Assembly (NCBI RefSeq): GCF_000582685.1
Contig: NZ_KK073769.1
Coordinates: 714,421 to 778,420, forward strand
DNA: 64,000 bases
Source: [Scytonema hofmanni] UTEX 2349
GTDB lineage: Bacteria; Cyanobacteriota; Cyanobacteriia; Cyanobacteriales; Nostocaceae
Direction of reading: 5' to 3'
Shown here: positions 49,869 to 58,120 of the stretch, piece after piece
Layout of the letters: each line of letters opens with the position of its first letter
Numbering within the stretch: the first letter of the stretch is position 1
Notes under the pieces: generated by a model
What the model was told of the DNA's origin: nothing
The model's database searches: none
What the model saw: only the letters and a program-made list of their open reading frames with translations
Program-made: the position numbers and the translations under genes

Positions 49869-52800
49869 ATGCATCGAATAAATGCCACATCTGTAGGATT
49901 GAACAACTCAGAAGGCGTAGTTTTTTTTGAACAAACTCCAGCCCCTTTGGTGTTTATTACGGCTGCTGATACCGACATTCAGACTTTGGCTGCTGCATTT
50001 CCCAAATTACCATCAACATTTCCGGCATTAAGAGTTACCAATTTATTGCAGTTACAGAATCAAATAAACATTGACACATACGCCGAACAAGTTTTGGAAT
50101 TTGCCCAGGTAATAATTTTACGATTGTTAGGGGGACGTTCCTACTGGTCTTACGGTTTGGAGGTAGTGCAGGAAATTGTACAGCGTAATGGCACAACCTT
50201 AATTGTAATGCCAGGAGATGATGCTCTTGATGCCGATTTAATCACTTTCTCAACCTGCCCTCTAACTGCTGTAAACCAAGTATGGCAATACTTCCGCGAA
50301 GGTGGTGTAGAAAATATTGTCAATGCTTTCAAGTCTATTAGCGATACTTGCCTTTTAACTTCTTTTAATCCTCCATCACCGCAAGTAGTGCCGCGTGTCG
50401 GTTTATATTCCCCCCCCGTAGAGACGCGATTAATCGCGTCTCCCGTAAAGACGCGAAATTTCGCGTCTCTACAATTTCCCAAAGTCGGCATCATCTTCTA
50501 CCGTGCTCATTATCTAGCGGGAAATACCAAGGTGATTGATGCTTTGTGTGAAGCTTTGGCAAAGCGGAATTTAGAACCTGTGCCTTTGTTTATTTCTTCA
50601 TTGCGCGATCCTGATGTTCAAGCTGAGTTAATCGAGTTTTTCCAGCCAAAGGACTCAGAACAAGTTGCGCTGCTTTTGAATACTACCAGTTTTTCTTTGG
50701 CACGGTTGGATACAGAAACACCCCAGCTTGAATTATGGCAAAAATTAGATGTGCCGGTGTTGCAGGTTATTCTTTCTGGTGGTTCCCTTCAGCAGTGGGA
50801 GTCGCAGTTTCAAGGACTTTCTCCCCGCGATATGGCAATGAATGTGGCTCTGCCGGAAGTGGATGGACGGATTATTAGCCGCGCTGTGTCTTTTAAAGCT
50901 GTGCAAACTCGCAATCCGAATTTAGAAACGGATGTGGTGGTTTATGAAGCGATCGCTTCACGGATTTCGTTTGTCGCTGATTTGGCAGCGAATTGGGTGC
51001 GTTTGCGCTCAACACCACCCCAAGAACGTCATGTAGCTTTAATTTTGGCTAATTATCCTACCCGCGATGGTCGCATTGCCAATGGTGTGGGATTAGATAC
51101 GCCGGCTAGTTGTGTGGAAATTCTTAAAGCTTTACAATCTGCGGGGTATCATGTAGAAAATCTACCGGCAGATGGTGATGAGTTGATTCAATGTCTGACA
51201 AGTGGGGTGACGAATGACCCCGAAGGTAAAGAGTGGCGTCCGGTACGAAAATGTGTTTCTCAAGAGGAGTATGCAGAGTATTTTAGTTTGTTACCGGAGT
51301 CAGTGAAGCAGGCTGTTGGTGAGCGCTGGGGTTTTCCTTTTGAAACGAACCGCATTCGCGCAGCGTCTCGAAGAGAAGAAACGAAGGACACGAAGGAAGA
51401 AGAAACTAAGTATTATTCCCCCCCTCTCCCTCTCCCCCCCTCTCCCCCTCCTTTCCCCATTCCCGGAGTTCAATTCGGTAACGTATTCGTGGGTGTTCAG
51501 CCGGCGCGGGGTTATGATGTTGACCCTAGTTTGAATTATCATGCGCCAGATTTGGAACCGACTCATGCTTATTTGGCTTTTTATTATTGGGTAAGGTCAT
51601 GTTTTGCAGCTGATGCTGTGGTTCATGTGGGTAAACATGGCAATCTGGAATGGCTACCGGGTAAAAGTGTGGCTTTATCGGATGGTTGTTATCCGGAAGT
51701 GGCTTTGGGAGCGCTTCCGCATTTGTATCCTTTTATTGTGAATGACCCTGGTGAGGGTTCACAAGCGAAGCGTCGCGCTCAAGCGGTGATTATAGATCAT
51801 TTGACGCCGCCGATGACTCGTGCGGAACTTTACGGTTCTTTGCAGCAGTTGGAAAATTTGATTGATGAGTATTATGAGGCTGAAAGTTTAGATCCTTCGC
51901 GTTTACGAACGATAGGCGATCGCATTACTCAATTAATTCTTCAAGAAAATTTACATCTCGATTTTCAAGTTAGGCAAAATCAAGAGTCTTTTGATTTATC
52001 GGTTTTACCTTCTATTGATGGTTATCTTTGTGAGTTAAAAGAGGCTCAAATCCGCGATGGGTTACACATTTTTGGCAAATGTCCTGATGGTCGTCAGTTG
52101 CGAGATTTAATTGTGGCGATCGCACGTCTTCCCAATCGTCATCATATCGGATTCACCCGTGCGATCGCTGAAAATTTAGGTTTAGATTTTGACCCCATCA
52201 CCGCAAATTTGAGTGATGAGTTTTTTCTCACGCAAAGTACCAAAAACCCAGAGTCTGAAGATGATCAGCTTTCGATCAAACGTGCAAAACTTAATTCCTG
52301 TCGCACTTTAGGCGATGCTGTTGAAGTATTAGAAGAATATGCAGCCGAGTTAGTAGATCAATTAATTACAGACGCGATTAATGGCATATCTTGTACAGAC
52401 GCGATTAATCGCGTCTCTACTGCGATCTCCCCCGTTTTAAACTGGATACAATCGCGTCTTCTCCCCGCTCTGCAACAAACCGACGAAGAAATTACTTACT
52501 TGTTACACGGACTCGATGGGGGATATGTCCCTAGCGCTCCTGCCGGCGCTCCCACACGCGGACGCCCGGAAGTGTTGCCTACGGGTAGAAACTTTTACTC
52601 AATTGATATCCGCGCCATTCCCACGGAAACGGCTTGGGATATTGGCAGAAAGGCAGCGGAAACTCTCATTGAAACTTACACTCAGGAGAATGGAGAGTAT
52701 CCCAAAACACTAGCATTATCTGTATGGGGAACTGCCACAATGCGGACTGGCGGTGATGACATCGCTGAGGCGTTGGCTTTGCTCGGTGTGCAGCCTGTGT

Positions 52801-53978
52801 GGGATGGGATGGCACGGCGAGTGGTGGATTTGGAAGTTTTGCCCCTTTCGGTTTTGGGGCGTCCTCGCGTAGATGTGACGTTGCGGATTTCTGGCTTTTT
52901 TCGGGATGCTTTCCCAAATTTAATTGATTTATTTGATACAGCGGTGCAAGCAGTGGCGGCGTTGGATGAACCTTTAGCACAAAATCCTTTAGCAGCGCAA
53001 GTACAGGAAGAAACAGATTTGTGGAAGGCGCAAGGTTTAACTTCAGAAGAAGCTCAAGTGCGATCGCGTTACCGGATTTTTGGTTCTAAACCAGGTGCTT
53101 ACGGTGCTGGACTCCAAGGTTTAATCGAATCACAAAATTGGACAGACGACAACGATTTAGCCCGTGCTTACATGAATTGGAGTTGCTACGCTTATTCTTC
53201 GGGACAAGCGGACAAGGAGAGGGGGGGACAAGGAGACAAGGGAGACAAGGGAGACAAGGGAGATAAGGGAGATAAGGGAGATAAGGGAGATAAGGGAGAT
53301 AAGGGAGATAAGGGAGATAAGGGAGATAAGGGAGATAAGGGAGATAAGGGAGCAATATCTTCCTCATCTTCCCCATCCCCCTCATCTTCCCAATCTCCCC
53401 ATCTCCCCAATCTCGAAGCATTTGAGCAACGCTTAAAGCACATGCAAATAGTGCTGCAAAACCAAGATAACCGCGAACACGATTTGCTCGATTCTGATGA
53501 TTATTACCAATTTCAAGGCGGTTTAACAGCAGCAGTGCGTTCTGTACAGGGAAAAAATCCTCAAACCTATTTTGGTGATAATTCTATTCCCGCTAACCCA
53601 CGAGTTCGTCACTTGAAAGAAGAAATCGCACGGGTATATCGTTCTCGTGTAGTTAATCCTAAGTGGATTGAAGGAATGATGCGTCACGGTTATAAAGGAG
53701 CATTTGAAATGGCAGCAACGGTGGATTATTTATTTGCCTATGATGCTACAGCAAAATGCGTTGAAGACCATATGTATCAGGGGATTTTCGATGCTTATTT
53801 AGGCGATCGCAAGACTTGTGAATTTATCCAAGAAAAGAATCCGTGGGCATTGCGTGATATTGCTGAGAGAATGTTAGAAGCACACAAGCGTGATTTATGG
53901 CAGGATGTAAATATACAAACAATCGAAAATTTGCGAAACTTAGTTCATCAAGCTGAAGCAGCAATTGAAGAAAAATAA
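49869..53978 (+). CDS. cobN: Cobaltochelatase CobN-type subunit with repeat-derived inserts
   Basis: This 1369-residue protein belongs to the CobN/BchH family. CobN is the large subunit of ATP-dependent cobaltochelatase that inserts cobalt into a corrin ring. Family landmarks include VVHVGKHGNLEWLPGKSVALS, FIVNDPGEGSQAKRRAQAVIIDHLTPPMTRA, GLDGGYVPSAPAGAPTRGRPEVLPTGRNFYSID and REHDLLDSDDYYQFQGGLTAAV. Four inserts are foreign: about residues 184-202 (two palindromes), 498-533 (repeat plus Pro-rich), 834-851 (TDAING/TDAINRVS) and 1117-1178 (13 Gly-Asp-Lys units and Ser/Pro). The frame survives all, so the gene may be active. It is 28 bp upstream of the peptidoglycan-binding gene. Confidence 0.92.
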   Translation: MHRINATSVGLNNSEGVVFFEQTPAPLVFITAADTDIQTLAAAFPKLPSTFPALRVTNLLQLQNQINIDTYAEQVLEFAQVIILRLLGGRSYWSYGLEVVQEIVQRNGTTLIVMPGDDALDADLITFSTCPLTAVNQVWQYFREGGVENIVNAFKSISDTCLLTSFNPPSPQVVPRVGLYSPPVETRLIASPVKTRNFASLQFPKVGIIFYRAHYLAGNTKVIDALCEALAKRNLEPVPLFISSLRDPDVQAELIEFFQPKDSEQVALLLNTTSFSLARLDTETPQLELWQKLDVPVLQVILSGGSLQQWESQFQGLSPRDMAMNVALPEVDGRIISRAVSFKAVQTRNPNLETDVVVYEAIASRISFVADLAANWVRLRSTPPQERHVALILANYPTRDGRIANGVGLDTPASCVEILKALQSAGYHVENLPADGDELIQCLTSGVTNDPEGKEWRPVRKCVSQEEYAEYFSLLPESVKQAVGERWGFPFETNRIRAASRREETKDTKEEETKYYSPPLPLPPSPPPFPIPGVQFGNVFVGVQPARGYDVDPSLNYHAPDLEPTHAYLAFYYWVRSCFAADAVVHVGKHGNLEWLPGKSVALSDGCYPEVALGALPHLYPFIVNDPGEGSQAKRRAQAVIIDHLTPPMTRAELYGSLQQLENLIDEYYEAESLDPSRLRTIGDRITQLILQENLHLDFQVRQNQESFDLSVLPSIDGYLCELKEAQIRDGLHIFGKCPDGRQLRDLIVAIARLPNRHHIGFTRAIAENLGLDFDPITANLSDEFFLTQSTKNPESEDDQLSIKRAKLNSCRTLGDAVEVLEEYAAELVDQLITDAINGISCTDAINRVSTAISPVLNWIQSRLLPALQQTDEEITYLLHGLDGGYVPSAPAGAPTRGRPEVLPTGRNFYSIDIRAIPTETAWDIGRKAAETLIETYTQENGEYPKTLALSVWGTATMRTGGDDIAEALALLGVQPVWDGMARRVVDLEVLPLSVLGRPRVDVTLRISGFFRDAFPNLIDLFDTAVQAVAALDEPLAQNPLAAQVQEETDLWKAQGLTSEEAQVRSRYRIFGSKPGAYGAGLQGLIESQNWTDDNDLARAYMNWSCYAYSSGQADKERGGQGDKGDKGDKGDKGDKGDKGDKGDKGDKGDKGDKGDKGDKGAISSSSSPSPSSSQSPHLPNLEAFEQRLKHMQIVLQNQDNREHDLLDSDDYYQFQGGLTAAVRSVQGKNPQTYFGDNSIPANPRVRHLKEEIARVYRSRVVNPKWIEGMMRHGYKGAFEMAATVDYLFAYDATAKCVEDHMYQGIFDAYLGDRKTCEFIQEKNPWALRDIAERMLEAHKRDLWQDVNIQTIENLRNLVHQAEAAIEEK
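50418..50472 (+). repeat. Two palindromic cassettes in frame in cobN (insert 1)
   Basis: GTAGAGACGCGATTAATCGC plus GTCT (50418-50441) and GTAAAGACGCGAAA...TTTCGCGTCTCTAC (50445-50472) are read as VETRLIAS and VKTRNFASLQ. They lie just before the conserved FPKVGIIFYRAHYLAGN. Confidence 0.88.
51360..51462 (+). repeat. ACGAAGGACACGAAGGAAG repeat and CCCCTCTCCC tract in frame in cobN (insert 2)
   Basis: The segment encodes RREETKDTKEEETK then PPLPLPPSPPPFPIPG. It interrupts the family sequence between FPFETNRIRAAS-like and VQFGNVFVGVQPARGYD. The first part is a short direct repeat (ACGAAGGA twice); the second is pure pyrimidine. Confidence 0.75.
52368..52420 (+). repeat. One and a half palindromic cassettes in frame in cobN (insert 3)
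   Basis: ACAGACGCGATTAAT (52368-52382) is a half copy read as TDAIN; GTACAGACGCGATTAATCGC plus GTCTCTAC (52393-52420) is complete and read as CTDAINRVST, followed by the native AISPVLNWI. Confidence 0.85.
53211..53400 (+). repeat. GGAGACAAG/GGAGATAAG nonamer array in frame in cobN (insert 4)
   Basis: Three GACAAGGGA-type and ten GATAAGGGA-type nonamers in a row encode (Gly-Asp-Lys)13, followed by CTCATCTTCCCCATC-type repeats encoding Ser/Pro. The perfect identity of the ten GATAAGGGA units indicates recent slippage, and array length is likely to vary between isolates. Confidence 0.92.
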
Positions 53979-54006
53979 CGAAATACAGGTGTTCTAGGAA
54001 ACAACT

Positions 54007-55179
54007 ATGGAGAATCTAGCGTATTTACATTTAGCTTTTGTCTACGAAGAAAGCCCATCCAGCGAATTAGTTTCCCTTAGCAGTTTATTAAACAAAGCGG
54101 CAGCACCCGACTGGAAACGGCTTTCTAGTAAGGCTTGGGGATATATGCTACCCCTTGCTGTTACCTTATCTGTTCTTTCTGTTGTTAGCAGCGCTCTGGC
54201 GCTAGAAAGAGGCGATCAAGGACCTTCTGTGAGGAACCTGCAACAAAAATTACAAAAAACAGGATTTTATCAAGCTCCCGTAAGTCAAGTATTTGACTTT
54301 CCCACAGAAGATGCTGTAAGACGCTTTCAAAAATCTGCTGGTTTACCAATTGATGGCGTTGCCAATGCAACTACTTTACAAAAATTAGACAGTTGGCGTG
54401 CTCCATCTGTGGGTAGACAAGCTAACAAACCTGTTGTTGTTAACACACAAACAGAAGCAAAAAAACCCACTCAAAATACAGAAGTCAAAAAACCACAAAC
54501 AACAGAAGCGAAAAAACCTACTCAAACTACAGTTGCCACCAAACGTAGTAATCCCAACTTACTTGCTAGAGGTGACGAAGGTGAAGAGGTGAGAGTTTTG
54601 CAAGAACGGCTACGAGTAGCAGGCTATTATAAGGGTAACTCAACCGGCGTATTTGGTTCGATTACTGAAGAAGGTGTTAAGCGCTTCCAACAAGCTTATA
54701 AATTAGATGCTGATGGTATTGTTGGACCGGAAACAGAACGTAAATTGCCAGTAAGTGGCATTGGGAATGGAGAAGATACTGCCAAAGGCAGGAATGATGG
54801 TCAACTGAAAATCGGCGATCGCGGTGAGGCAGTTAGAGTTGTTCAAGAACAGTTAATTAAAGCCGGATATTTAGAGGGAAAGCCAAATGGCTACTACGGT
54901 CCCAATACAACAGATGCTGTTCGCAGGTTTCAAACCGCTAATTATTTGGCATCAAGTGGTGTAGCCGGTCCCACTACCAGAGCCAAATTATATAGTTTAG
55001 TTACCTCTGGTACCAAGAATGAGTTTAATGTCTTGGAAATTCAACGACGACTACATGAAAGAGGTTTTTATAAAGGTACTCTCAACGGTGTGATGGGGAA
55101 TGACACCAAAAAAGCGATTAGACAGGCACAATTGTTTTACGGCATCAGTCTCAATGACGTTAAAAGCGGACGCTACTAG
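54007..55179 (+). CDS. Peptidoglycan-binding domain protein (alr1690-like)
   Basis: The 390-residue protein has a hydrophobic segment (YMLPLAVTLSVLSVVSSALAL, about 46-66) that should carry it across the membrane, then four peptidoglycan-binding domains of the PG_binding_1 type: about 67-124, 187-249, 268-331 and a degenerate one at 338-385. A Lys/Thr-rich linker (KKPTQNTEVKKPQTT...) separates the first two. No catalytic domain is present. In Anabaena PCC 7120 the cell-wall-binding gene alr1690 faces furA, and its transcript runs through as an antisense to furA; the same geometry is found here. Confidence 0.88.
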   Translation: MENLAYLHLAFVYEESPSSELVSLSSLLNKAAAPDWKRLSSKAWGYMLPLAVTLSVLSVVSSALALERGDQGPSVRNLQQKLQKTGFYQAPVSQVFDFPTEDAVRRFQKSAGLPIDGVANATTLQKLDSWRAPSVGRQANKPVVVNTQTEAKKPTQNTEVKKPQTTEAKKPTQTTVATKRSNPNLLARGDEGEEVRVLQERLRVAGYYKGNSTGVFGSITEEGVKRFQQAYKLDADGIVGPETERKLPVSGIGNGEDTAKGRNDGQLKIGDRGEAVRVVQEQLIKAGYLEGKPNGYYGPNTTDAVRRFQTANYLASSGVAGPTTRAKLYSLVTSGTKNEFNVLEIQRRLHERGFYKGTLNGVMGNDTKKAIRQAQLFYGISLNDVKSGRY

Positions 55180-55188
55180 CATCCGCTT
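55164..55188 (+). terminator. Weak stem-loop at the end of the peptidoglycan-binding gene
   Basis: AAGCGGA (55164-55170) and TCCGCTT (55182-55188) pair around 11 bases that include the stop codon. CGGTGTTGTC follows, with no T run, so efficient termination is doubtful. No better terminator is seen before furA. Confidence 0.35.
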
Positions 55189-55302
55189 CGGTGTTGTCAA
55201 TATAAGTCCCCAATCGGTTGCTTACCCTCCATCACAGCAATTGAAAATTACCTAAAAATTTCATGATTGTTGTGTAGTGCGATCCCTAATAACCCCCAAG
55301 TG

Positions 55303-55758
55303 CTAAAGTGGCATGAGTGCCCGTTGGCACTTGGGACAAACGGCATGGATTGCTAGTTGACAGTCAAGCAACTGATAGCCTTCTTTTTGAGCAGTTTTTG
55401 CACCAATTTTTAAAATAGAGTCGTTTTTGAACTCAATAGTCGCGTTGCATCTTACACAAATCAGGTGATGGTGATGATGGGGGTAAGGCTGGTTGAGTTC
55501 GTAATGTTTATGTCCCTCTCCCAATTCTAATTCCCGTAAAATTCCCATACGTGCCATCAGCTTCAAGGTGCGATAAATAGTTGATAAGCTGATTCCTTCG
55601 CCATCGACTTCTAATCTATGGTAAAGATCCTCCGCACTGAGATGTTCCCCTTGGGGAAGTTCTTGAAAAATGTGTAGAACTGTTTCGCGTTGCGGAGTTA
55701 GACGCCACCCGCGTTCGTTTAGTTCTGCCCTGAGTGAAGTAGCTGAGTAGATAGTCAT
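55303..55758 (-). CDS. furA: Ferric uptake regulator FurA
   Basis: FurA is the iron-responsive repressor. From the ATG at 55758 the protein has 151 residues, MTIYSATSLRAELNERGWRLTPQRETVL, with a winged helix (LSAEDLYHRL...ISLSTIYRTLKLM), the metal-binding HHHHHLICVRC and two Cys-x2-Cys pairs (CVRC and CPKC). An in-frame TTG 18 bases upstream would add six residues and is less likely. Gene order with sigC upstream and a convergent peptidoglycan-binding gene matches the furA locus of Anabaena PCC 7120, which separates FurA from the Zur and PerR paralogues. Confidence 0.93.
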   Translation of the reverse strand: MTIYSATSLRAELNERGWRLTPQRETVLHIFQELPQGEHLSAEDLYHRLEVDGEGISLSTIYRTLKLMARMGILRELELGEGHKHYELNQPYPHHHHHLICVRCNATIEFKNDSILKIGAKTAQKEGYQLLDCQLAIHAVCPKCQRALMPL

Positions 55759-56063
55759 ACTAATTTTTCTCAACAAAGCCTGTTAGTTGAGAATATAACA
55801 AAAATTTGGAGCTATTTGCAACAATCATAGCTTATTGCGAATATTTACTAAATGCTGAAATACAAGTCATGGGATCTTGATTCTTCTCAAAATAATCAGC
55901 GATCCCCGCCCCCAAAGACTTGTAACAAAAGTACTGAGGTGACTTAGATTAACTCAAATGCAAATAATTTCCTATAAGTCAAGAAGAGGCTGTAAGTCAT
56001 TAGTCCAGAGTCAATAGTTTGGGATTGAGTAACTATTGACTATTGACTATTGATGACCATTGA

Positions 56064-57332
56064 CTAGCTTAGAGACTCCATATAGTCGCGGATCAAATTG
56101 CGGCGCTTGGGTTGGCGCAGCTTTTGCAAAGCTTTGGATTCAATTTGCCGTACTCGTTCGCGGGATAAGTCGAGAGCGCGTCCAATTTCTGCTAATGAGT
56201 AAGGATGACCATCAGCTAAACCAAAGCGCATGAGAATGACATCGCGCTCGCGTTGGGTTAAATCTGACAAAAGATGCTGCAAGTCTCTTTGTAAAGATTC
56301 TCGCATTAACATTTGTTCTGGGGTAACACCGTCGGTTTCGAGCAATTCACCTAATTCGGTGTCTTTATCTTTACCAACTTTAGTTTCTAGAGAAACGGAG
56401 CGAGGAACGCGTAACAAAACTTCCCGTACTTGAGCGGGAGTCATTTCTAACTCTACAGCTAAATCTTCCAAAGTCGGAGTGCGACCTTTTTCTTGGGCAA
56501 TTTTGCGTTGAGCTTTCTTGATTTTGTTGAGCTTTTCGGTGATGTGGACAGGTAGACGGATTGTGCGGCTAGAAGTAGCGATCGCTCGTGTAATTCCTTG
56601 ACGAATCCACCAGTAAGCGTAGGTGCTAAAACGATAACCTTTGGTGGGATCAAACTTCTCAACTGCTCGCTCTAAGCCTAGTGTGCCTTCTTGAACTAAA
56701 TCCAACAATTCCAAGCCGCGATTTTGATATTTCTTCGCTACAGACACCACAAGGCGGAGGTTAGCCTTGATCATGTGTTCTTTTGCTTGGAGTCCTTGGA
56801 TCTTAACTTGCTCCAGTTCTTCGACTGTAATCTTGGCAATTTCTGCCCACCGCCGTTTGCCATCTGCTAAAGTCGGCTTAAGATCCGACAAGAGTATACC
56901 AGCAGTGGCTGCCCATCTTTCTAAAGACGGGCGATGTCCTAGTTCAGCTGTCAAACGTTCTTGAACTTCGACTAAACGGAGATAGGGTGAAATTGTTGCA
57001 TCTCCTTGCTTGGCAGCACTAGCAAGTTGTGTCCGCATCCGCAAGTAACGTTGAACTTTTTGAGCTTCTGAAACCTCTTCATCCCGACCTAACAACCGAA
57101 CCCGACCAATTTCCTGAAGATACAGACGTACTAAGTCTGTGCTGCGACGGTTTGTGCTAGAAAAGCTAGCAGGCTCAACAGCTGCCACTGTTTCCAGTTC
57201 TTCCAGTTCTTCCAGTTCTTCCAGTTCTTCTATTGGCAACTCAGTCTCATCAATTGCGAGTTCTGGGTCAAAAACCTGAGAGGACTGTTGGGTTTCGTAG
57301 GCTGCATCTGCGTAAAAAGATGTTGCTGGCAT
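56064..57332 (-). CDS. sigC: Group 2 RNA polymerase sigma factor SigC
   Basis: From the ATG at 57332 (MPATSFYADAAYETQQ) the protein has 422 residues; a TTG 30 bases upstream is the alternative. Region 1.2 (STDLVRLYLQEIGRVRLLGRDEE), region 2 (LRLVVSVAKKYQNRGLELLDLVQEG...GYRFSTYAYWWIRQGITRAI), region 3 and region 4 (VILMRFGLADGHPYSLAEIGRALDLSRERVRQIESKALQKLR) are complete. An Ile-Glu-Glu-Leu repeat (EELEELEELEELE, from a 9-bp unit at 57192-57231) lies before region 1.2. Placement next to furA matches sigC of Anabaena, a group 2 sigma factor used in nitrogen-stress and differentiation responses. Confidence 0.9.
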   Translation of the reverse strand: MPATSFYADAAYETQQSSQVFDPELAIDETELPIEELEELEELEELETVAAVEPASFSSTNRRSTDLVRLYLQEIGRVRLLGRDEEVSEAQKVQRYLRMRTQLASAAKQGDATISPYLRLVEVQERLTAELGHRPSLERWAATAGILLSDLKPTLADGKRRWAEIAKITVEELEQVKIQGLQAKEHMIKANLRLVVSVAKKYQNRGLELLDLVQEGTLGLERAVEKFDPTKGYRFSTYAYWWIRQGITRAIATSSRTIRLPVHITEKLNKIKKAQRKIAQEKGRTPTLEDLAVELEMTPAQVREVLLRVPRSVSLETKVGKDKDTELGELLETDGVTPEQMLMRESLQRDLQHLLSDLTQRERDVILMRFGLADGHPYSLAEIGRALDLSRERVRQIESKALQKLRQPKRRNLIRDYMESLS

Positions 57333-58111
57333 AAGGATCGTCTCAATGGCTCCAGGTAACAATAGATTTCGGTCAGCTAATCAACTGTTGCTATTGTTCC
57401 CGTGATTTTAGATGAACTAACACGGTTAAGGGTTCAGTTAGCAATTTTTTTGGAAAAAACTGTACTGATTTTAGTTTATACCTTATATTGTAACTTTTTC
57501 GGCAGCTGAAATCTGATTGAACCAATAGCTATTCAAATCGTCAGCTGGTTGTTAAACTAGAAATTACTTGGTTAAGATTTCTACCTTAACTTATCTTGAC
57601 TGTAACTTTTGTAACGTGGTATAAACATAGATAGGTGAAAATTACGTTTATCATACGCATAGTCCTATCTACATAGGTATCTGAGTGATTTCCTGAAGAT
57701 TTACGAAATTTTCACTCTAGTACTTTACTGCCCAATGAATTTAAAGAGTGTTTCTACTGGGCATTAGGATTTCCGTTACGGTTACTGAGTTTCTGGTATT
57801 TACACTTGGTGCGATCGCGATCGCAGACCATAATTTTCGCCCCAATGAGTGGAGACTTGGTACTCAGTCGGCGCGTGTGGGTATTTAGGGCAATGTTGCC
57901 GGAAGCAACTAAAACGCTCTGGTGGGAATAATTTCTAATTCTTTATAGCCTGTTTTTTTATCGATAGTTCTATTGAAGATGAATTCTTCTGTTATACGAA
58001 TTATTATTTCGGCAGTTGTGTAACTAATGCATTAAATATCAAGCTACCTACGTAATATAACTGAACCATTAAGTAGATAAATATTCTTAAACTATATTAA
58101 TATATTTTTAG
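57333..58111. other. Long spacer between divergent sigC and dynamin-like genes
   Basis: About 780 bp without a supported gene. Features are GCCCA...TGGGC (57730-57761), GCGATCGCGATCGC at 57813-57826, and a GC-richer island (about 57836-57930) with short paired segments (CCCCAATGAGTGGAG, CTCAGTCGGCGCG). The long length and the island leave room for complex promoters or a small RNA, but I cannot assign either. Confidence 0.45.
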
Positions 58112-58120
58112 GTGTCGAAG

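Noticed and set aside
53086..53443. Long minus-strand frames rich in LPY or LSP repeats within cobN
   Set aside because: They are the complement of the (Gly-Asp-Lys) array and have no independent support.
55759..55776. TTG start that lengthens FurA by six residues
   Set aside because: The ATG at 55758 gives the MTIYSATSLRAELNERGW beginning I expect for FurA, and TTG here lacks a ribosome site.
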